A stretch of DNA of 64,000 bases from Corella eumyota (GCA_963082875.1 OY720097.1:2232001-2296000); one strand, 5' to 3'. Numbered from the stretch's first letter, positions 10,145 through 22,870 are shown. The notes: a model not told the origin generated them from the sequence alone. A program made the numbers and translations.

Positions 10145-11470
10145 ATGTTACCCTTGTTATTTTCTAAACGTAATCGGTATGATAAGAGGGTTGTGTCTGT
10201 GTGTGATAATGTTGATTCTGATTTTTCTGGTAATGATATTGACTTAAGTGGTAATGGCAATAAGAATGTTAGGTGGGGTAACGCGTTATCGCAGGGTAAT
10301 TTATTTTTGACCGCTGACCAGCCTCATAACCCCACTATGGCATCTACCCTTTCCCTATCTAACTTAGACCAGTCTACTCACGTTGTTAACTCTGATTTTG
10401 CTAACTTTTCATCCTATTTACCCCAAACCCCTGGATCTTTAAGTTATTTCTACCCCAGCTCTATTTTTTCCACCCCACGAGTTATGCCCGCATCAGAAAT
10501 ACGACCGAGTTTTCCAAATTTTAGTGCTAGTAATCCCTTTAATCAGAAATTTCCAATTTACGATCGAGCTCAACAATCTCGAAGCGAATCCTCTGTTGCC
10601 GCCGGAAACCTACCGAACAATCGTTTTTATTTACCGAAGTTTTCGACTACTAGTCCGGCTACATGGTTTATGATGGTGAAGTCCATTTTTGATCAATATC
10701 AAATTACAAATGAAAATTTGAGATATAATTTGGCAATTCAAAATTTAGATGAGACAATTTGTAGCAAGTTAACAAGCATTATTCAGAACAAAAATTTTGT
10801 TAACCCGTATGAAAATTTCAAGATGCAAGCAATTAACCATTTTTCTGTGCCCCGTGCAAGGTGTATGTCGATGTTAAAGGATATGGAGCTTGGCAATAAG
10901 GAACCCACGGAGTTGTTAAGCGATATGATGGAATGTATATCATACGACCGAAGCGAAGGAATAATGGACATGGTGCGTTCCTATTTTATTGAAAAATTGC
11001 CTCTTGATGTGTATATGATTATGGAGTCAAAATGCAACGAAACCTTGGAGCAAATAGCTATTACCGCTGACAATCTTATGACCGCTCGTTGCAATTTAGC
11101 AAAATCTAGTAGACTGCCAGCATCGATGACGCCAGGCCCTTCACAACCAAATGAGCAATTGTTAGGCATGGGCATTCTATCTGAGCAAATGGCTGCGGTT
11201 AAGGACGAAATTCAAAATCTAAGGGTCGAATGCGGAATTTTAAAGAATCGGCGCTTTTCTGGCGACGTAAGCACAAATCGCAGACCTTATGACTATTTTC
11301 GGCCTCGCTACTCTGATCGCAATGATCGTGGAAACTTTCAAAAACCAAAACGTGAATACAACCCGCGATGGTGCCGAAGCCACAACAATTGGGGAAAAAA
11401 TAGTTATAGATGCGACCCTCCATGTAGCTTTCCTTCAAAAAACGAACCATCACCCGCGGTTCGCCAGTGA
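10145..11470 (+). CDS. Gag-like frame of the incomplete LTR element
   Basis: An open frame of roughly 440 residues. The central part (residues about 165-330) resembles a Ty3/gypsy capsid region (FYLPKFSTTSPATWF). The C-terminus has a CHCC-type box (WCRSHNNWGK through CDPPCSF) like that of CsRn1-clade Gag and close to the one in the complete element at 14399-15061. The N-terminal 140 residues are low-complexity and not recognised. Treated as a fossil coding region. Confidence 0.7.
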   Translation: MLPLLFSKRNRYDKRVVSVCDNVDSDFSGNDIDLSGNGNKNVRWGNALSQGNLFLTADQPHNPTMASTLSLSNLDQSTHVVNSDFANFSSYLPQTPGSLSYFYPSSIFSTPRVMPASEIRPSFPNFSASNPFNQKFPIYDRAQQSRSESSVAAGNLPNNRFYLPKFSTTSPATWFMMVKSIFDQYQITNENLRYNLAIQNLDETICSKLTSIIQNKNFVNPYENFKMQAINHFSVPRARCMSMLKDMELGNKEPTELLSDMMECISYDRSEGIMDMVRSYFIEKLPLDVYMIMESKCNETLEQIAITADNLMTARCNLAKSSRLPASMTPGPSQPNEQLLGMGILSEQMAAVKDEIQNLRVECGILKNRRFSGDVSTNRRPYDYFRPRYSDRNDRGNFQKPKREYNPRWCRSHNNWGKNSYRCDPPCSFPSKNEPSPAVRQ

Positions 11471-11479
11471 ATCGTGGGG

Positions 11480-12250
11480 AAAACGTCGATAATGAACCAG
11501 TTTGTTCAATTTCTCACCACTTGTTTTATGTATTTAATTATCGCTCACGCAATTCTTTTCTTATTGACACGGGATCTGTAAATAGCATTTGGCCCGTTAA
11601 TAAGATTAATCGTTCGCGCATTACTCAGTTTTTATCTGCGGCAAATTCCAGTCCAATACCAGTCTAAGGAGACAAGGATATTGAACTTGACCTTGGATTT
11701 TCTATACCTTTTTGAGAGAATGTAAATGTGCTGCTGTTAATAAGTATATTTTGGGATCCTCTTTTCTTAAAAAGAACTCACTTTCTATTGATTTTGCTAG
11801 AAACCTTCTATGTCACGCACCTACAAAAGAGTGTGTGGAATTGTCAAACGTACCTGTAACTGATTCCTGTTTTATTCCGCGTATTTCGAGAAAAATAAAA
11901 CCTTTTAAAAACATCGGAAAACACCGTCAGTGTACACCCCATTGCGTTGATTTACCCGTGTCCAACATCTCGACATCAAATAACCCATCATGTTCTAATC
12001 ATTTTGGTTGCAAACAGATGATCAATGCTCCAAATGATGGAGAAAAACTTACCGAGAGGGACGTGAAAAATTTAAGCACCGGCAAAGTACCGAGAATGCA
12101 AAAGTTAAGTGGGGAGAAAATAACTATTAAACCGGCAAAGGCCAAAGTTACATTAATAAGCACCGGCAAAGTACCGAGAATGCGAAAGAAAAATAAAAAA
12201 TAAATAAATAATATACCGGCAAAGACCGAAGATGAATTACGAAGCACCAG
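11480..12250 (+). other. Protease-like remnant and repetitive tail of the gag-only element
   Basis: Sequence similar to the aspartic protease region of the complete element is present (SFLIDTGS here, FLVDTGAE there), followed by a section akin to its [11 protein letters not shown] segment. No polymerase or integrase follows. Near 12075-12265 a short unit built around AGCACCGGCAAAGTACCGAG is repeated several times. The region is degenerate. Confidence 0.6.
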
Positions 12251-13065
12251 CAAGTACCGAGGATGCAAATAACAGAAGATCTTAATGAAGAAATTATGTC
12301 ATTGGCGAATGACAATACATATGAAATTTCTAGTTCTAGTCAGGTTAAGAGTCTTACCTCTCCTAAGGAAGAGAGCTCTAATGAAGAACCTTTCATAAAG
12401 AACACAAATCCTGATTTGTCCACAAATGCAATTTATAATAATTGCCCATCTGACGTGTCTTTTAATATTGTTACCGAAGCAAACTTACTTGTTTACTGCG
12501 AGAACACTGCTCTGACTATGTCGACGACAGGCCGTCGTATCACCAAACTAATCTTTTCCGTTTTCTTATTATTGTTTCATTTTTTTACAGTTTTTGACTA
12601 TTTTTCACACCTATTCTAGGCCCTCTTTAACCTTTTTCGAACCAAAATTAATGAAAAATTAAACCCAAATTTAAAACCTAAAACCTTTCTTGAAACCCAA
12701 AATCGCACACACCAGACACCAGAGGCGTAAGCGGTCAGAAAGGGGGGCAAAACATGTTAGGGATCAGGTAATTCGCTCAAAATTATCTGAGAGTATGTAA
12801 GAAACATTATATTTTTTGCCATTACCGCTTAAGCTTTACTTCGTATTATATTGTGTCGCTCGTATTTGTATGTGTTATTGCTATTGTAATGTTTTCTACT
12901 ACTAAAAAAATAAAATAAAAATGTTAAAAATCAAATAAAAAATATGACACTGTATATTTTTTTTTCACTTTTAAAAAATAATTAGTAGATTGTATTTTTC
13001 TTTATGCTTATATCGTGTGTTTTTTTTCATTTTTGTTACCCAGGGCTCTCCTTTAGCTACGATGA

Positions 13066-13501
13066 TGTAGCTTATTGTGCATAAGCTAACACAATTAAAT
13101 TTAACTATTTCACATTAGGTGGGAATTATTTTTGTTATCGTTTCTTGATTTCATCAAAACCTTATATTAACTCCTATTTTGATATGTCTTTTAATCTTAA
13201 ACTTGTTTTTAAAATCTGAGGTTTGTTTTTGACATGGGATTTGATTCTTTGTTTTTCCTTTTAATTAGTTATCTTATGCCTTCCTACAAGCAGTTGTATT
13301 TTTGAAATTTGAAATTTTTACGTTTTTGGCTTTATCGTTTGACTTTTGTAAGAAATTGCCGTATAATATAATTATACAGTGAATTCACCTGCGTGGTTAA
13401 TTTAAGAAATTCTTACCAGCAGCAAAGTTATTAGCTAGTTAGGAATTAACTGTCTTTAACTATTCAAAAACCTTCCGATTGGGTCGACGAAGACCGCTAC
13501 A
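13066..13501 (+). repeat. 3' LTR of the gag-only element
   Basis: Starts TGTAGCTTATTG, ends CCGCTACA, then ATAT as target-site repeat. It is essentially identical to 623-1058. Confidence 0.8.
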
Positions 13502-13579
13502 ATATATGCGTTTATTTTTTAAACAAAAATGTTTTTACTTATTTTATTTCCAACGCTTGTACAAAACATCAACCTCTCA

Positions 13580-13823
13580 TTGCCACTGATAGCGTAGTGT
13601 AGTGGTGAAATCACCTGTCTTTACAATTTGAGGTTCTGTGTTTGGTTTCCACTGCTCTCATGCTGAAGCGCCCCTAAGTAAGGCGATGGCCAATTATAAT
13701 TTTTAATATTCAAACTGCCAAAGTGAATTCGAGATTGGGTTGGGGTAACTGATGTTACTTTATGTTCATCATCATAATGAAGTCGAACTCCCCCTATCGA
13801 GAATAAAGAAATATAAAGAAAAA
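13580..13823 (+). repeat. tRNA-derived SINE, duplicate of 1137-1380
   Basis: Same insertion as in copy 1 of the segmental duplication, base for base as far as I can see. Confidence 0.7.
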
Positions 13824-14178
13824 AATAAAATATTAGTAGCAATAAGTCACAACGCAGAGTTATGTCATGTTATATTACAACTCTTGTTGCGACGAAAATT
13901 TTATTTTGGTTCGTCCTTCGACTTTTCGATTTTTTTGCAACACGTTTTCAAATTTAATGAACGTTTAAAAGATAAATTTTATGTTATTATATAATAGTAT
14001 GATGTTATTATAAGATAAATAGCATATTATTGGGTGTATTTGTTCGGACTAATACTAGTAACCTACGGTACCAAAAAACTGTTAATTTAATAATCGGTAA
14101 TCAGATAATAACTGTTGATTTTTCTGGGAAAATATAAATATTCTGCCCTTACTCTATACCGCGTATTTTTGTTAACTT

Positions 14179-14356
14179 TGTAGCGGCCCCTTAGGGACAC
14201 GTGATTTTGCCTGATAAGAAGTCTGGGCTACAGTCTTATCTTTTGCCTTTTTTGTATTATGTTGTGTTTTATAAACCGACTACCAATTCATTACTTACTT
14301 AACTGTTTTTGCTTAACTGAATAATAAATTATATTGTTACAATTTATATACGCTAA
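14179..14356 (+). repeat. 5' LTR of the Ty3/gypsy element
   Basis: 178 bases, starts TGTAGCGGCCCC and ends near ATACGCTAA. It appears identical to 18210-18387. Confidence 0.9.
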
Positions 14357-14398
14357 ATTGGTGACCCCGACGTTTTAAAACGAAAATTTTAAAACAAT

Positions 14399-15061
14399 AT
14401 GACGCAAGAAAATGCTGTAGCGGTTAAACTGCCAACCTTTTGGTCGCAACATGCCAAAATTTGGTTTAACCAAGCAGAAGCCCAATTTACTCTGCGAAAT
14501 ATAACAATCGACGAAACGAAATACTGCCATGTTATCGCAGCACTAGACCAGGATACAGCAAAACGCGTAATCGATTTTATGGAAAATCCACCAACAAAAG
14601 GAAAATATATTGCTATCAAAGAACGACTTTTAAAAACGTTTGAGCTTTCCGAGGAAGAACGAGCCCAAAGAATAATTGAAATGCCAGAACTTGGAGATAG
14701 AAAACCTTCTGCTGTGATGGACGAAATGCTGGCATTGATGGGAAATCACGGATCGTGTTTTCTCTTTAAACATATTTTTTTGCAACTACTGCCCGAGGAA
14801 GTGAGAGTTGGTTTAGCTACCGAAGAAACAACAGACATGAGAGAATTGGCTTTAAAAGCAGATAAATTATGCTTAGCTAAACCCCAATTTTCTGGGTTAG
14901 TTTCTAAAGTTTATAGATCCCATGAAACTGATTGGAAGTATAATAAACGTCAACCAAATAAAAAAAATCTATGTTTTTATCATCAACGTTTCGGAAATAA
15001 AGCCAGGCAGTGCTGTCCACCTTGCAGTTTTTCGGAAAACGAATATGCCGGTCGTCAATAA
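14399..15061 (+). CDS. Gag of the Ty3/gypsy element
   Basis: 220 residues from an ATG about 40 bases after the 5' LTR. The N-terminal two thirds are capsid-like ([30 protein letters not shown]). The C-terminus has the CHCC-type box [14 protein letters not shown] then CPPCSF, typical of CsRn1-clade Gag. No other domain seen. Confidence 0.9.
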   Translation: MTQENAVAVKLPTFWSQHAKIWFNQAEAQFTLRNITIDETKYCHVIAALDQDTAKRVIDFMENPPTKGKYIAIKERLLKTFELSEEERAQRIIEMPELGDRKPSAVMDEMLALMGNHGSCFLFKHIFLQLLPEEVRVGLATEETTDMRELALKADKLCLAKPQFSGLVSKVYRSHETDWKYNKRQPNKKNLCFYHQRFGNKARQCCPPCSFSENEYAGRQ

Positions 15062-18000
15062 CGATGAGGGCGGCCGGCGGCACGTTTAATTTATACTTCG
15101 TTAAAGACAAGTGTTCAAAACAAAACTTTTTAGTTGATACTGGAGCTGAAATAAGCGTATACCCACCAAGAAGAATTGATCGATATAATGGCTCTAACCA
15201 GAAAAAGCTTCGAGCCGCCAACGGAAGCGAGATTAAGACGTACGGCCAACGCCTATTACATTTGGATTTACCGTTTGGTAAATTTAAATGGATTTTCACA
15301 ATCGCAGAAGTATCTCAACCACTGCTCGGGGCAGATTTTCTTCGAGCCAATTCGCTTTTGGTAGACATAAAAAACAAAACATTAATTAGCGCTAAATTAA
15401 ACACAAACTGTTCGATTGAGTTGTTAGATGTCTCAGCCCCCAGAATAAACGCAATTGGTTTACATCAAAACCAATATGCTGCTTTACTCGCACAATTTCC
15501 ACTGATAACAACTCCAAATTTCCAGCAAAAGCAAACCAAACACAAGGTGGAACATTTTCTTATAACAAACGGGCGACCGATTAGCGCCCGTGCACGTAGA
15601 CTGCCACCAGACAAACTGGTACAAGCCAAGCGTGAATTCAACAAGATGGAAAGCATGGGTATTGTCAGAAGATCAGCCAGCCCGTGGGCATCTCCATTGC
15701 ACATGGTTAAGAAATCCAACGGTGATTGGAGACCATGTGGAGATTACAGACGACTAAATGCTGTTACCACGCCCGATAGATACCCCATACCACATATTCA
15801 AGATTTTTCTGCGAATTTAGAAAACGCAAACATATTTTCAAAAATAGACCTTGTTAGAGGCTACCACCAAGTATCTGTAGCAACAGAAGATATTCCAAAA
15901 ACTGCAGTCATTACTCCTTTTGGCTTATTTGAGTACATAAGAATGCCCTTTGGATTAAAAAATGCAGCACAAACTTTTCAAAGACTGATGGATTGTGTGT
16001 GCCGGAATCTTAATTTTGTTTTCGTGTACTTAGATGATATTTTGGTAGCAAGCAAGTCAAAAAGCGAACATTACCAGCATCTCAAAGAATTGTTTACGCG
16101 TCTGAACAAAAACGGTCTAATAATAAACGCGACTAAATGTCAATTCGGACAAACAAGTATTGAATTTTTAGGCCACCGCATTGACCACGAAGGAGCCAAG
16201 CCTTTACCAAATAAAGTGGAGGTAATAAACAATTTTCCACGACCAACCTCATTTCAAGAACTGCAACGGTTTGCTGGCATGATCAATTTTTATCATCGTT
16301 TTCTACCAAGAGTGGCTAACATCATGCGACCGATTTACGAAGAAATTAAAAAAAAATCTAAACCTCTACTGTGGAGTGATCAACTAAATAACGCATTTGT
16401 TAAAGCTAAAAACATTTTAGTTAATGCCACTATGCTTTCCCATCCACAAGTAGGAGCGCCAACTGCGTTAACTGTGGATGCTTCCGATATAGCTGTTGGG
16501 GGAGTACTACAGCAAAATATATATGGTTTGTGGAAACCATTGGCCTTCTTTAGCAAACATCTACGGCCACCTGAAATAAAATACAGTGCGTTCGACCGTG
16601 AACTTCTAGCATTACATCTTGCTATTCGTCATTTTAGGTACTTCTTGGAAGGACGGCACTTTGTAGCTTTTACCGATCACAAACCACTTACTTATGCATT
16701 AACTAAAACTACTTCACCATGGTCAGCTCGCCAACAACGACAACTTAGCGCTATTTCGGAATACACTACGGATATCCGCCATATAGAAGGAAAAAAGAAT
16801 TTTGTTGCTGACGCATTATCAAGACCTGGAATAAATGTCATACAGGCATCTTTAGGAATCAATTTTTCAGATATGGCCTTAGATCAAGAAAGAGATAAAG
16901 AAATTATAAATGAATTGAAAGCCAACTCTAGTTTAAAAATTGAAAAATTTTCTTGCGACAAAAACCAGACTTCGCTTTTATGTGACACAACAACTGGATC
17001 ACCGCGACCGCTTGTTCCGGAATCTTGGCGTCGAAAAATATTTGATTTAGTTCATGGTTTATCGCATCCATCGATACGAAGCACAAAGAAACTAATTGCT
17101 GAAAAATTTGTTTGGAAAGGACTTAAAAAACAAATTGGCGAATGGGCAAAACAATGTGTTTATTGCCAAAAAGCTAAGGTCCACAAATGCACAAGAGCCC
17201 CACTGCACCACTATTCATTGCCTGTAAAACGATTTGATCATTTAAATATTGACCTTGTGGGACCTTTGCCGCCATCTCAAGGTTTTAGATATTTGCTTAC
17301 TGTAGTTGACCGGTTCACAAGGTGGCCAGAGGCGTACCCACTGCAAGAAACATCGACGACATCATGTGCAAAAGTTTTTATTCAACAATGGATATCTCGT
17401 TTTGGAATACCGTCAACATTGTCGTCAGACCGAGGAGCACAGTTTACATCAAAACTATGGTCAGATATTGCTAAGTTTATGGGCACTTCTTTGCAATTTA
17501 CCACAGCATTTCACCCACAGGCCAACGGCCTGGTGGAGCGATTCCATAGACAACTTAAGGCATCGTTGATGTCGCGACTTAAAGACAACAATTGGGTTGA
17601 CGAACTGCCTTGGGTTCTACTCGGAATTAGAACCACACCCAAAGAAGATTTAGGATGTTCCTCAGCAGAAATGGTGTATGGAGCACCACTCACCATTCCA
17701 GGCACTTTTGTGGAGGCTACCGACCACAACAACGCACCTGGAAATTTTTTACAAAAGCTCCGCCACGTTATAAAACAAGAAGCGCCTCAAACCTCGTGGC
17801 ATTGTAAACCAAATAGCTACATACCTTCTGATTTAAAGAACAGCAGCTTTGTTTTTATTAAGAAAGTGGGATACAAGGCGCCACTTTGCACCCCATATGA
17901 AGGTCCATATAAAGTTATTAAGCACGGATTAAAAACTTTTAAGATTGATATCGGCGGACGTACAGAAATCATTTCGATTGACCGCATAAAACCTGCGTAT

Positions 18001-18177
18001 CTGGATCGCAATATGCCTGTACAACTAGCCCAACCAAAGTTACGAGGCAGACCTCGTAAGCAAGTAATTCTAGAAGAAACGAACGTAAAAACCCATATAG
18101 AGACGAAAACAAACTGTCGAAGAGATGGTAACAAGCGTCAAATTAAACCACCACAACGGTTTACCCATTTAACGTAA
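15010..18177 (+). CDS. Pol polyprotein of the Ty3/gypsy element
   Basis: About 1055 codons, overlapping the end of gag in another phase, so it is probably made by frameshifting as is known for the family. Domains in order (residues approximate): aspartic protease with FLVDTGAE near 38-45; reverse transcriptase from about 190 to 430 with YLDD near 342; RNase H with LTVDASD and FTDHKPL near 490-570; integrase with the HHCC zinc motif (HGLSHPS to CVYCQKAK, about 690-735), then catalytic Asp in NIDLVGP, Asp in SSDRG and Glu in LVERFH; finally a short basic tail. The true first codon is unclear because the product is read through from Gag. Confidence 0.9.
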   Translation: MLSTLQFFGKRICRSSITMRAAGGTFNLYFVKDKCSKQNFLVDTGAEISVYPPRRIDRYNGSNQKKLRAANGSEIKTYGQRLLHLDLPFGKFKWIFTIAEVSQPLLGADFLRANSLLVDIKNKTLISAKLNTNCSIELLDVSAPRINAIGLHQNQYAALLAQFPLITTPNFQQKQTKHKVEHFLITNGRPISARARRLPPDKLVQAKREFNKMESMGIVRRSASPWASPLHMVKKSNGDWRPCGDYRRLNAVTTPDRYPIPHIQDFSANLENANIFSKIDLVRGYHQVSVATEDIPKTAVITPFGLFEYIRMPFGLKNAAQTFQRLMDCVCRNLNFVFVYLDDILVASKSKSEHYQHLKELFTRLNKNGLIINATKCQFGQTSIEFLGHRIDHEGAKPLPNKVEVINNFPRPTSFQELQRFAGMINFYHRFLPRVANIMRPIYEEIKKKSKPLLWSDQLNNAFVKAKNILVNATMLSHPQVGAPTALTVDASDIAVGGVLQQNIYGLWKPLAFFSKHLRPPEIKYSAFDRELLALHLAIRHFRYFLEGRHFVAFTDHKPLTYALTKTTSPWSARQQRQLSAISEYTTDIRHIEGKKNFVADALSRPGINVIQASLGINFSDMALDQERDKEIINELKANSSLKIEKFSCDKNQTSLLCDTTTGSPRPLVPESWRRKIFDLVHGLSHPSIRSTKKLIAEKFVWKGLKKQIGEWAKQCVYCQKAKVHKCTRAPLHHYSLPVKRFDHLNIDLVGPLPPSQGFRYLLTVVDRFTRWPEAYPLQETSTTSCAKVFIQQWISRFGIPSTLSSDRGAQFTSKLWSDIAKFMGTSLQFTTAFHPQANGLVERFHRQLKASLMSRLKDNNWVDELPWVLLGIRTTPKEDLGCSSAEMVYGAPLTIPGTFVEATDHNNAPGNFLQKLRHVIKQEAPQTSWHCKPNSYIPSDLKNSSFVFIKKVGYKAPLCTPYEGPYKVIKHGLKTFKIDIGGRTEIISIDRIKPAYLDRNMPVQLAQPKLRGRPRKQVILEETNVKTHIETKTNCRRDGNKRQIKPPQRFTHLT

Positions 18178-18209
18178 ATGAACAATTTTCCGCTTCTGGA
18201 GGGGGGTAA

Positions 18210-18387
18210 TGTAGCGGCCCCTTAGGGACACGTGATTTTGCCTGATAAGAAGTCTGGGCTACAGTCTTATCTTTTGCCTTTTTTGTATTATGTTGTGTTT
18301 TATAAACCGACTACCAATTCATTACTTACTTAACTGTTTTTGCTTAACTGAATAATAAATTATATTGTTACAATTTATATACGCTAA
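18210..18387 (+). repeat. 3' LTR of the Ty3/gypsy element
   Basis: 178 bases following a purine-rich tract; identical by eye to the 5' LTR, then the target repeat AACTT. Confidence 0.9.
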
Positions 18388-18492
18388 AACTTTTACATAC
18401 AAAAAATGTTTAATAAAGTAAGCCGTTTTTTAGCAATATTCAATTTTGCCTTTTTATGTTTTATTGGATTTTTTTTTAGGTAATAATAAACC

Positions 18493-19954
18493 ATGTCTGC
18501 TCTTAATTTAACCCGATTGGCACAGTCCCTTAAAAAATGTGTTCAACCAAGGAATGTAAGTGTTTTCTTTTACTTTATTGTTAATTTAAAATCACAATAA
18601 TTAATATATTTTGTTGTTTTTGTTACTTTTTTCTTTAATTTTTTTGGAGGTTTGGAAACTACAAGTTATTTATTTTTTAATATAAACTTTATTATCATTT
18701 TTTTTTTATTTTTTATTATCAGGTTTTTTCTAAAAAATTTCAATCGACTTAGCCGGCAACTGTTAACGTAAATACTCCGGAAACGAGGGTCACCAAACTC
18801 TCTAACGGACTTCGAGTTGCATCCGAAGATTCAGGATTATCGACTTGTACTGTCGGACTTTGGATTGATGCGGGGAGTCGATATGAAACAACTGAAAACA
18901 ATGGCACTGCTCACTTTCTAGAACATATGGCTTTTAAGGTGTGTTTTTTGTGTTAATTTTAGCAACAAATTTTAATTGTTTTTATCCTAGCATTTCCTTG
19001 TGTAAATATCTGCATCCTTGATGTAGGAAAGCCAAATGTGCGACCTAAACATAGAGAAACAACAGATACCCCGACTCAGTCTCGAGTTGCCTGTGGCAGT
19101 TTGGTATATTATAGATGACAATTGCCCGATAACTAAGCTGCTGATTGGGTGCTGCTTCAGCAGGAATTTATTTTGTTTTTAGTGCTTACTCAAGGGCGCT
19201 ACAACATAAAATCAAAGGAGATCGAACCCAGGACCTCATGTAGTGTTTTGCTTTAGAAATGTTATACAATTTTTTTTTTCGATTTGTAAAAAAATCTTTG
19301 TTACAACAAAAATTATATAACCAACTAAATATTTTATAAAATTTGTTTTTTAGGGAACAGCAAACCGAAGTCAACTTGATCTAGAATTAAAAGTGGAAAA
19401 TATGGGAGCACATTTAAATGCATATACATCTCGCTTAAGTTGTTTAAAACTTATTTTTTTATATTTTAGCTGTAGAAATTCTGACTGACATTATTCAGAA
19501 TAGCACACTGGGAGAAGGAGAGATTGAAAGAGAAAGGGGAGTTATTTTGAGAGAGATGGAAGAAATTGAACAGAATCAACAGGTATTTTGTTTTAATTTT
19601 TATTGCATCAAAAAGCATTATCATTTTTACTTATTGGTTATTTAGTGAAAAAAAATTGGTGTCAATATAAGCCCAAAGCTTAGCTTATGAGTCTAATTAA
19701 AAGTTCCTGTTTTTTTTAAATTCTGAAATAAGGTTTAATTGTTTATTTTCTATAAATTTTGTTATTATGATATATATAGTTTATTAAATTTTTCATTGCT
19801 TTACCTTAAATTTTGGGTCTGTTCTGTTTGGTAATTTGCATTAATCTTTTTTTTTTTATCTTAGCAATCTGCGCAATAACTAACTTACTTAAATATTCTT
19901 TAAATTTTAGGAGGTAGTGTTTGATTATCTTCATGCAACAGCCTATCAAGGCAC
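18493..19954 (+). pseudogene. Truncated PMPCB copy 2
   Basis: Duplicate of 1836-3297 at offset 16657, with blocks 18493-18555, 18723-18938, 19354-19434, 19470-19582 and 19911-19954. It shares the TAG in exon 2, the exon 3/intron 3 deletion and the loss of everything after the start of exon 5. The Ty3/gypsy element sits about 100 bases upstream of its start codon. A SINE occupies 19020-19257 in intron 2. Confidence 0.9.
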
Positions 19955-20462
19955 AAAATTGCATGAAATTTAAAAACTAGTTTGGCAAAATAACAAAAAG
20001 AAGTAAGCTAAGTGCATTGGGTATTAGAAGTTGTTTAAATCTTGACCTCTTAAGCTGTAGTAGAAGGCCTAACTGAATTTAGTTTTTTTAAGGTAACAAC
20101 AGCAGATAACAATTCGTTAAACATTTTTAAAACATTAGCCCCACTTAGTGCTGAGGTTTCGTAGTAAGGTAGTTTGTGAGAACTTGATCATTTGCGTGCT
20201 TCTGCCATTGATACACAGTTTTTCTAGATTTAAAATAGTTTGGTTTTAAAAGCAGAGTTTTTTATACTTGAATTAGTTCTAGTTCGTTAAATTTAGTAAA
20301 CCATTTAAATTTAATTACAAACCATATAAAATGAATATTTTACATAATTGGGTAAAAACAATTTTAGGCATATTAGAACTTTTTATCTTTTTTTTAATTG
20401 TAACATGTCACTGCAAATAAATAATTTAAGGTAATGTTATTACTCAAAAGTTTTAAAATTAC

Positions 20463-21727
20463 ATTTGCTCTTAGGTCAGCTTTATTTCCAACCACATAAA
20501 TACTTGCATTCGAAGTTCCAAATTTTCCTAATTCCCTTAACCAAGTTTTTGTAATTTATTAACAAAACTTAACTTTAGCATAAAGCAACATTAGTTACCC
20601 AGTCTTAAGTTGCCTTTGGCAGTTTGGGTTATTATAAAATATACTAGCCCAATAATATGCTGCTAGCTGAGTTCACACCATTAATAGACTTACTCAAGTG
20701 CGCTACAGCATGAGAGGAGTGGGAATCGAACCCAAGACCCCTGAAATTAAGGTCCTTTTAAAAGTAAAATACGTCTACAGTTAAAAAAATTATATTAGAA
20801 ATGTAAAACTAAAAATACCTAAACTTTCAAAAGTACTCCGGCCTGTTACATCAAACACTAAAAAGCAAGCATCAGTTCCACTATAAAGCTCAGTTCTGAC
20901 ATCATAATACTGATTGTCACCCGACAAATCCCATAAATGAACCTTAATTTGGATTAAAGTTTATTTTCTTTTTTATTCACAGAAGTTTTCGATTCACAAA
21001 TTCTAGACAAATTATATGATTACATAAGTAACGAAATGCTACAATAAAATAAGGACAATTTTAATTCCATGGTTTAAAACATAAGGTAGAAGATCAATCG
21101 TTTAATTATGGTTTTAAAAAATTAAAAAAAAATTCATTAAAAAAATGAACCAAAAAATCTATGAACTTATTTTTTTAATATATTTATCTTTAACATTATT
21201 ACCCTTAGTGGGAGCCCTTCAACAGTTTGAACTTTAAATCCATAATCTACACCCACAGTGGCATGATAACATTGACTAAATTTGCTCTCACAAAAATGTT
21301 TTATGAGACAAGTTTTCCCACATCCTGAATCACCAAGTGCTATAACTAAATGAAAATTAATTTAGAATTTTTCCATAACATGCTAGAATTTGTTTTTTCT
21401 TCAATGATTTGTAACCTTTTTAGACTGCCAAAAATAAGAATAATTAGGGTCATAATTTGGAATCCCCACTGCTCCGATGTTATAGCGTCTGAGTAAGGCG
21501 CTATAAACAGTGTGAGTGAACTCCTGCTAAGCCAACACTTAATCAGCAGCGTAATTTAACCGGCATTGAGGATTTAACGTTTACACTTATTCGTCACAAC
21601 CCCATTTTACGTCTAAAACAAGCTCAGTCAAATTACAATATATACCTTTTACCCATACAATACTTTCTACAAATTTTTTAACTTTCTTCTCGACTTCAGT
21701 TGGGGTCCAGTTTAAAAAATTGTCCAT
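20463..21727 (-). pseudogene. DNAJC27/Rab-like GTPase 5' fragment, copy 2
   Basis: Same four exons as 3806-5070: 21646-21727, 21203-21345, 20819-20942 and about 20463-20548. One change lies in exon 1 (near 21686) and one in the antisense orphan exon (20983-21047), where Met of MLDK becomes Ile. The exon 4 acceptor is damaged as in copy 1. No downstream half of the gene is present. Confidence 0.75.
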
Positions 21728-22870
21728 TTTCACGAAAACAAATCGAACATGCCGCGTCCTTGGTTACGTTTTATTGTGACGTATGCTCAGTAGACCATGA
21801 AATAGATTAAATAAACTAGGATTTTCGAAAAATTATTTTCTTAAATATGCACTTGTATTTACTGATATTACAATATATTAGTGTTTAAAGTGGCAAAATT
21901 GGTGAAATTTTAGTAGTTGCGAAACTTGCTAATATGCTGGCACTTACATAACAACTTATTCTTTTATTGTTTTTTCAAAATCGAGATATCTCAAAAATAT
22001 TCATTTTATAAACTGTTTATGTTTATTGCAATGCTAAGAAGAAATAAATGTGTACGTGATAAAATTAAAGTGTACGTGTGGTATTAAACTTGCCTTGTCC
22101 TTGTAAATGTTTATCTGTTAACAAAACGGGCGTTTCCTCTTTTGTTACACAAGGTTAATAGGATTGACATACAAGGTTAGTGTGTATTACACTTTTATTT
22201 AAAAAAGAAACATTCGACAAAATTATCATTGATATGTATTAACCACAAATTACTTTGAATTGATTAATATTTTAGATTTAAGTAATTAATTGTTTAGAAT
22301 GGTTGGTTAAGTATACTTGTACGCACAAGTTTTAAATTCACATTTTTATATGATTTGATTCATAATAAATTACTATTAAAATACAAAATTTTGGGACAAG
22401 TTTTAACATCCTGTTTTTAAAACAAAAAAAGAATTTAATTTGCATTTTATTCCTCGTTTGCTGGTTGCACGAAATTAAGCTTGGTCGCTGGAACGATACC
22501 GACTAGTTTCCTATATTGGTAAAGATTTCATAAATTGATCAGTTGTTTATTGCAAAACTGGTCAGAAAGTAATGTCCAGGCTGATTTGCCTTGTTTTTGT
22601 AAAAAATTAATTATTAAAAAAAGCGAATTGACTTGTTGTTTTAAACAAGGCATGAGTGTGATTGACATACAAGGTTAGTGTTACACTTTCTTTATCTCTG
22701 GTAAAACTTTTATTCTACTGTTTTAAATAGGGTTTTTAAGCAAAACCCAATTTTGAAAAAAAAATTGTTTACTAATAAAACATTGCAATTTTTTGTTTCA
22801 ACTTTTATTGCCAAAATTCAGATACAACATTTGACAAAGTTGAAGTATTAACCGTGGTTAACATTGGTTA

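Larger units (their letters stand above)
9450..13501 (+). mobile_element. Gag-only Ty3/gypsy-type LTR retrotransposon (CsRn1-like), incomplete fossil
   Basis: The element is bounded by LTRs at 9450-9884 and 13066-13501 and by the 4-base repeat ATAT (9446-9449, 13502-13505). The primer-binding site directly after the 5' LTR (TGGTGACCCCGACGTGATT) complements the 3' end of tRNA-Trp, as in the CsRn1 clade. It carries a gag-like frame and a protease-like remnant but no reverse transcriptase, RNase H or integrase, so it could not have moved by itself. The LTRs differ at roughly a dozen sites, making the insertion clearly older than the segmental duplication that copied its 3' part. A purine-rich tract near 12740 lies about 320 bases before the 3' LTR. 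Confidence 0.85.
14179..18387 (+). mobile_element. Complete-looking Ty3/gypsy LTR retrotransposon, CsRn1-like clade
   Basis: A 4.2-kb element with 178-base LTRs (14179-14356, 18210-18387) that look identical, flanked by the direct repeat AACTT (14174-14178, 18388-18392). The primer site TGGTGACCCCGACGT follows the 5' LTR and matches tRNA-Trp. A purine tract (GGAGGGGGG) precedes the 3' LTR. Gag and pol frames are both long and overlap in different phases, as is usual for the family; I see no obvious break. Identical LTRs and absence from the sister duplication copy mark it as very young. Internal organisation is Gag, protease, reverse transcriptase, RNase H, integrase; there is no envelope. 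Confidence 0.95.
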
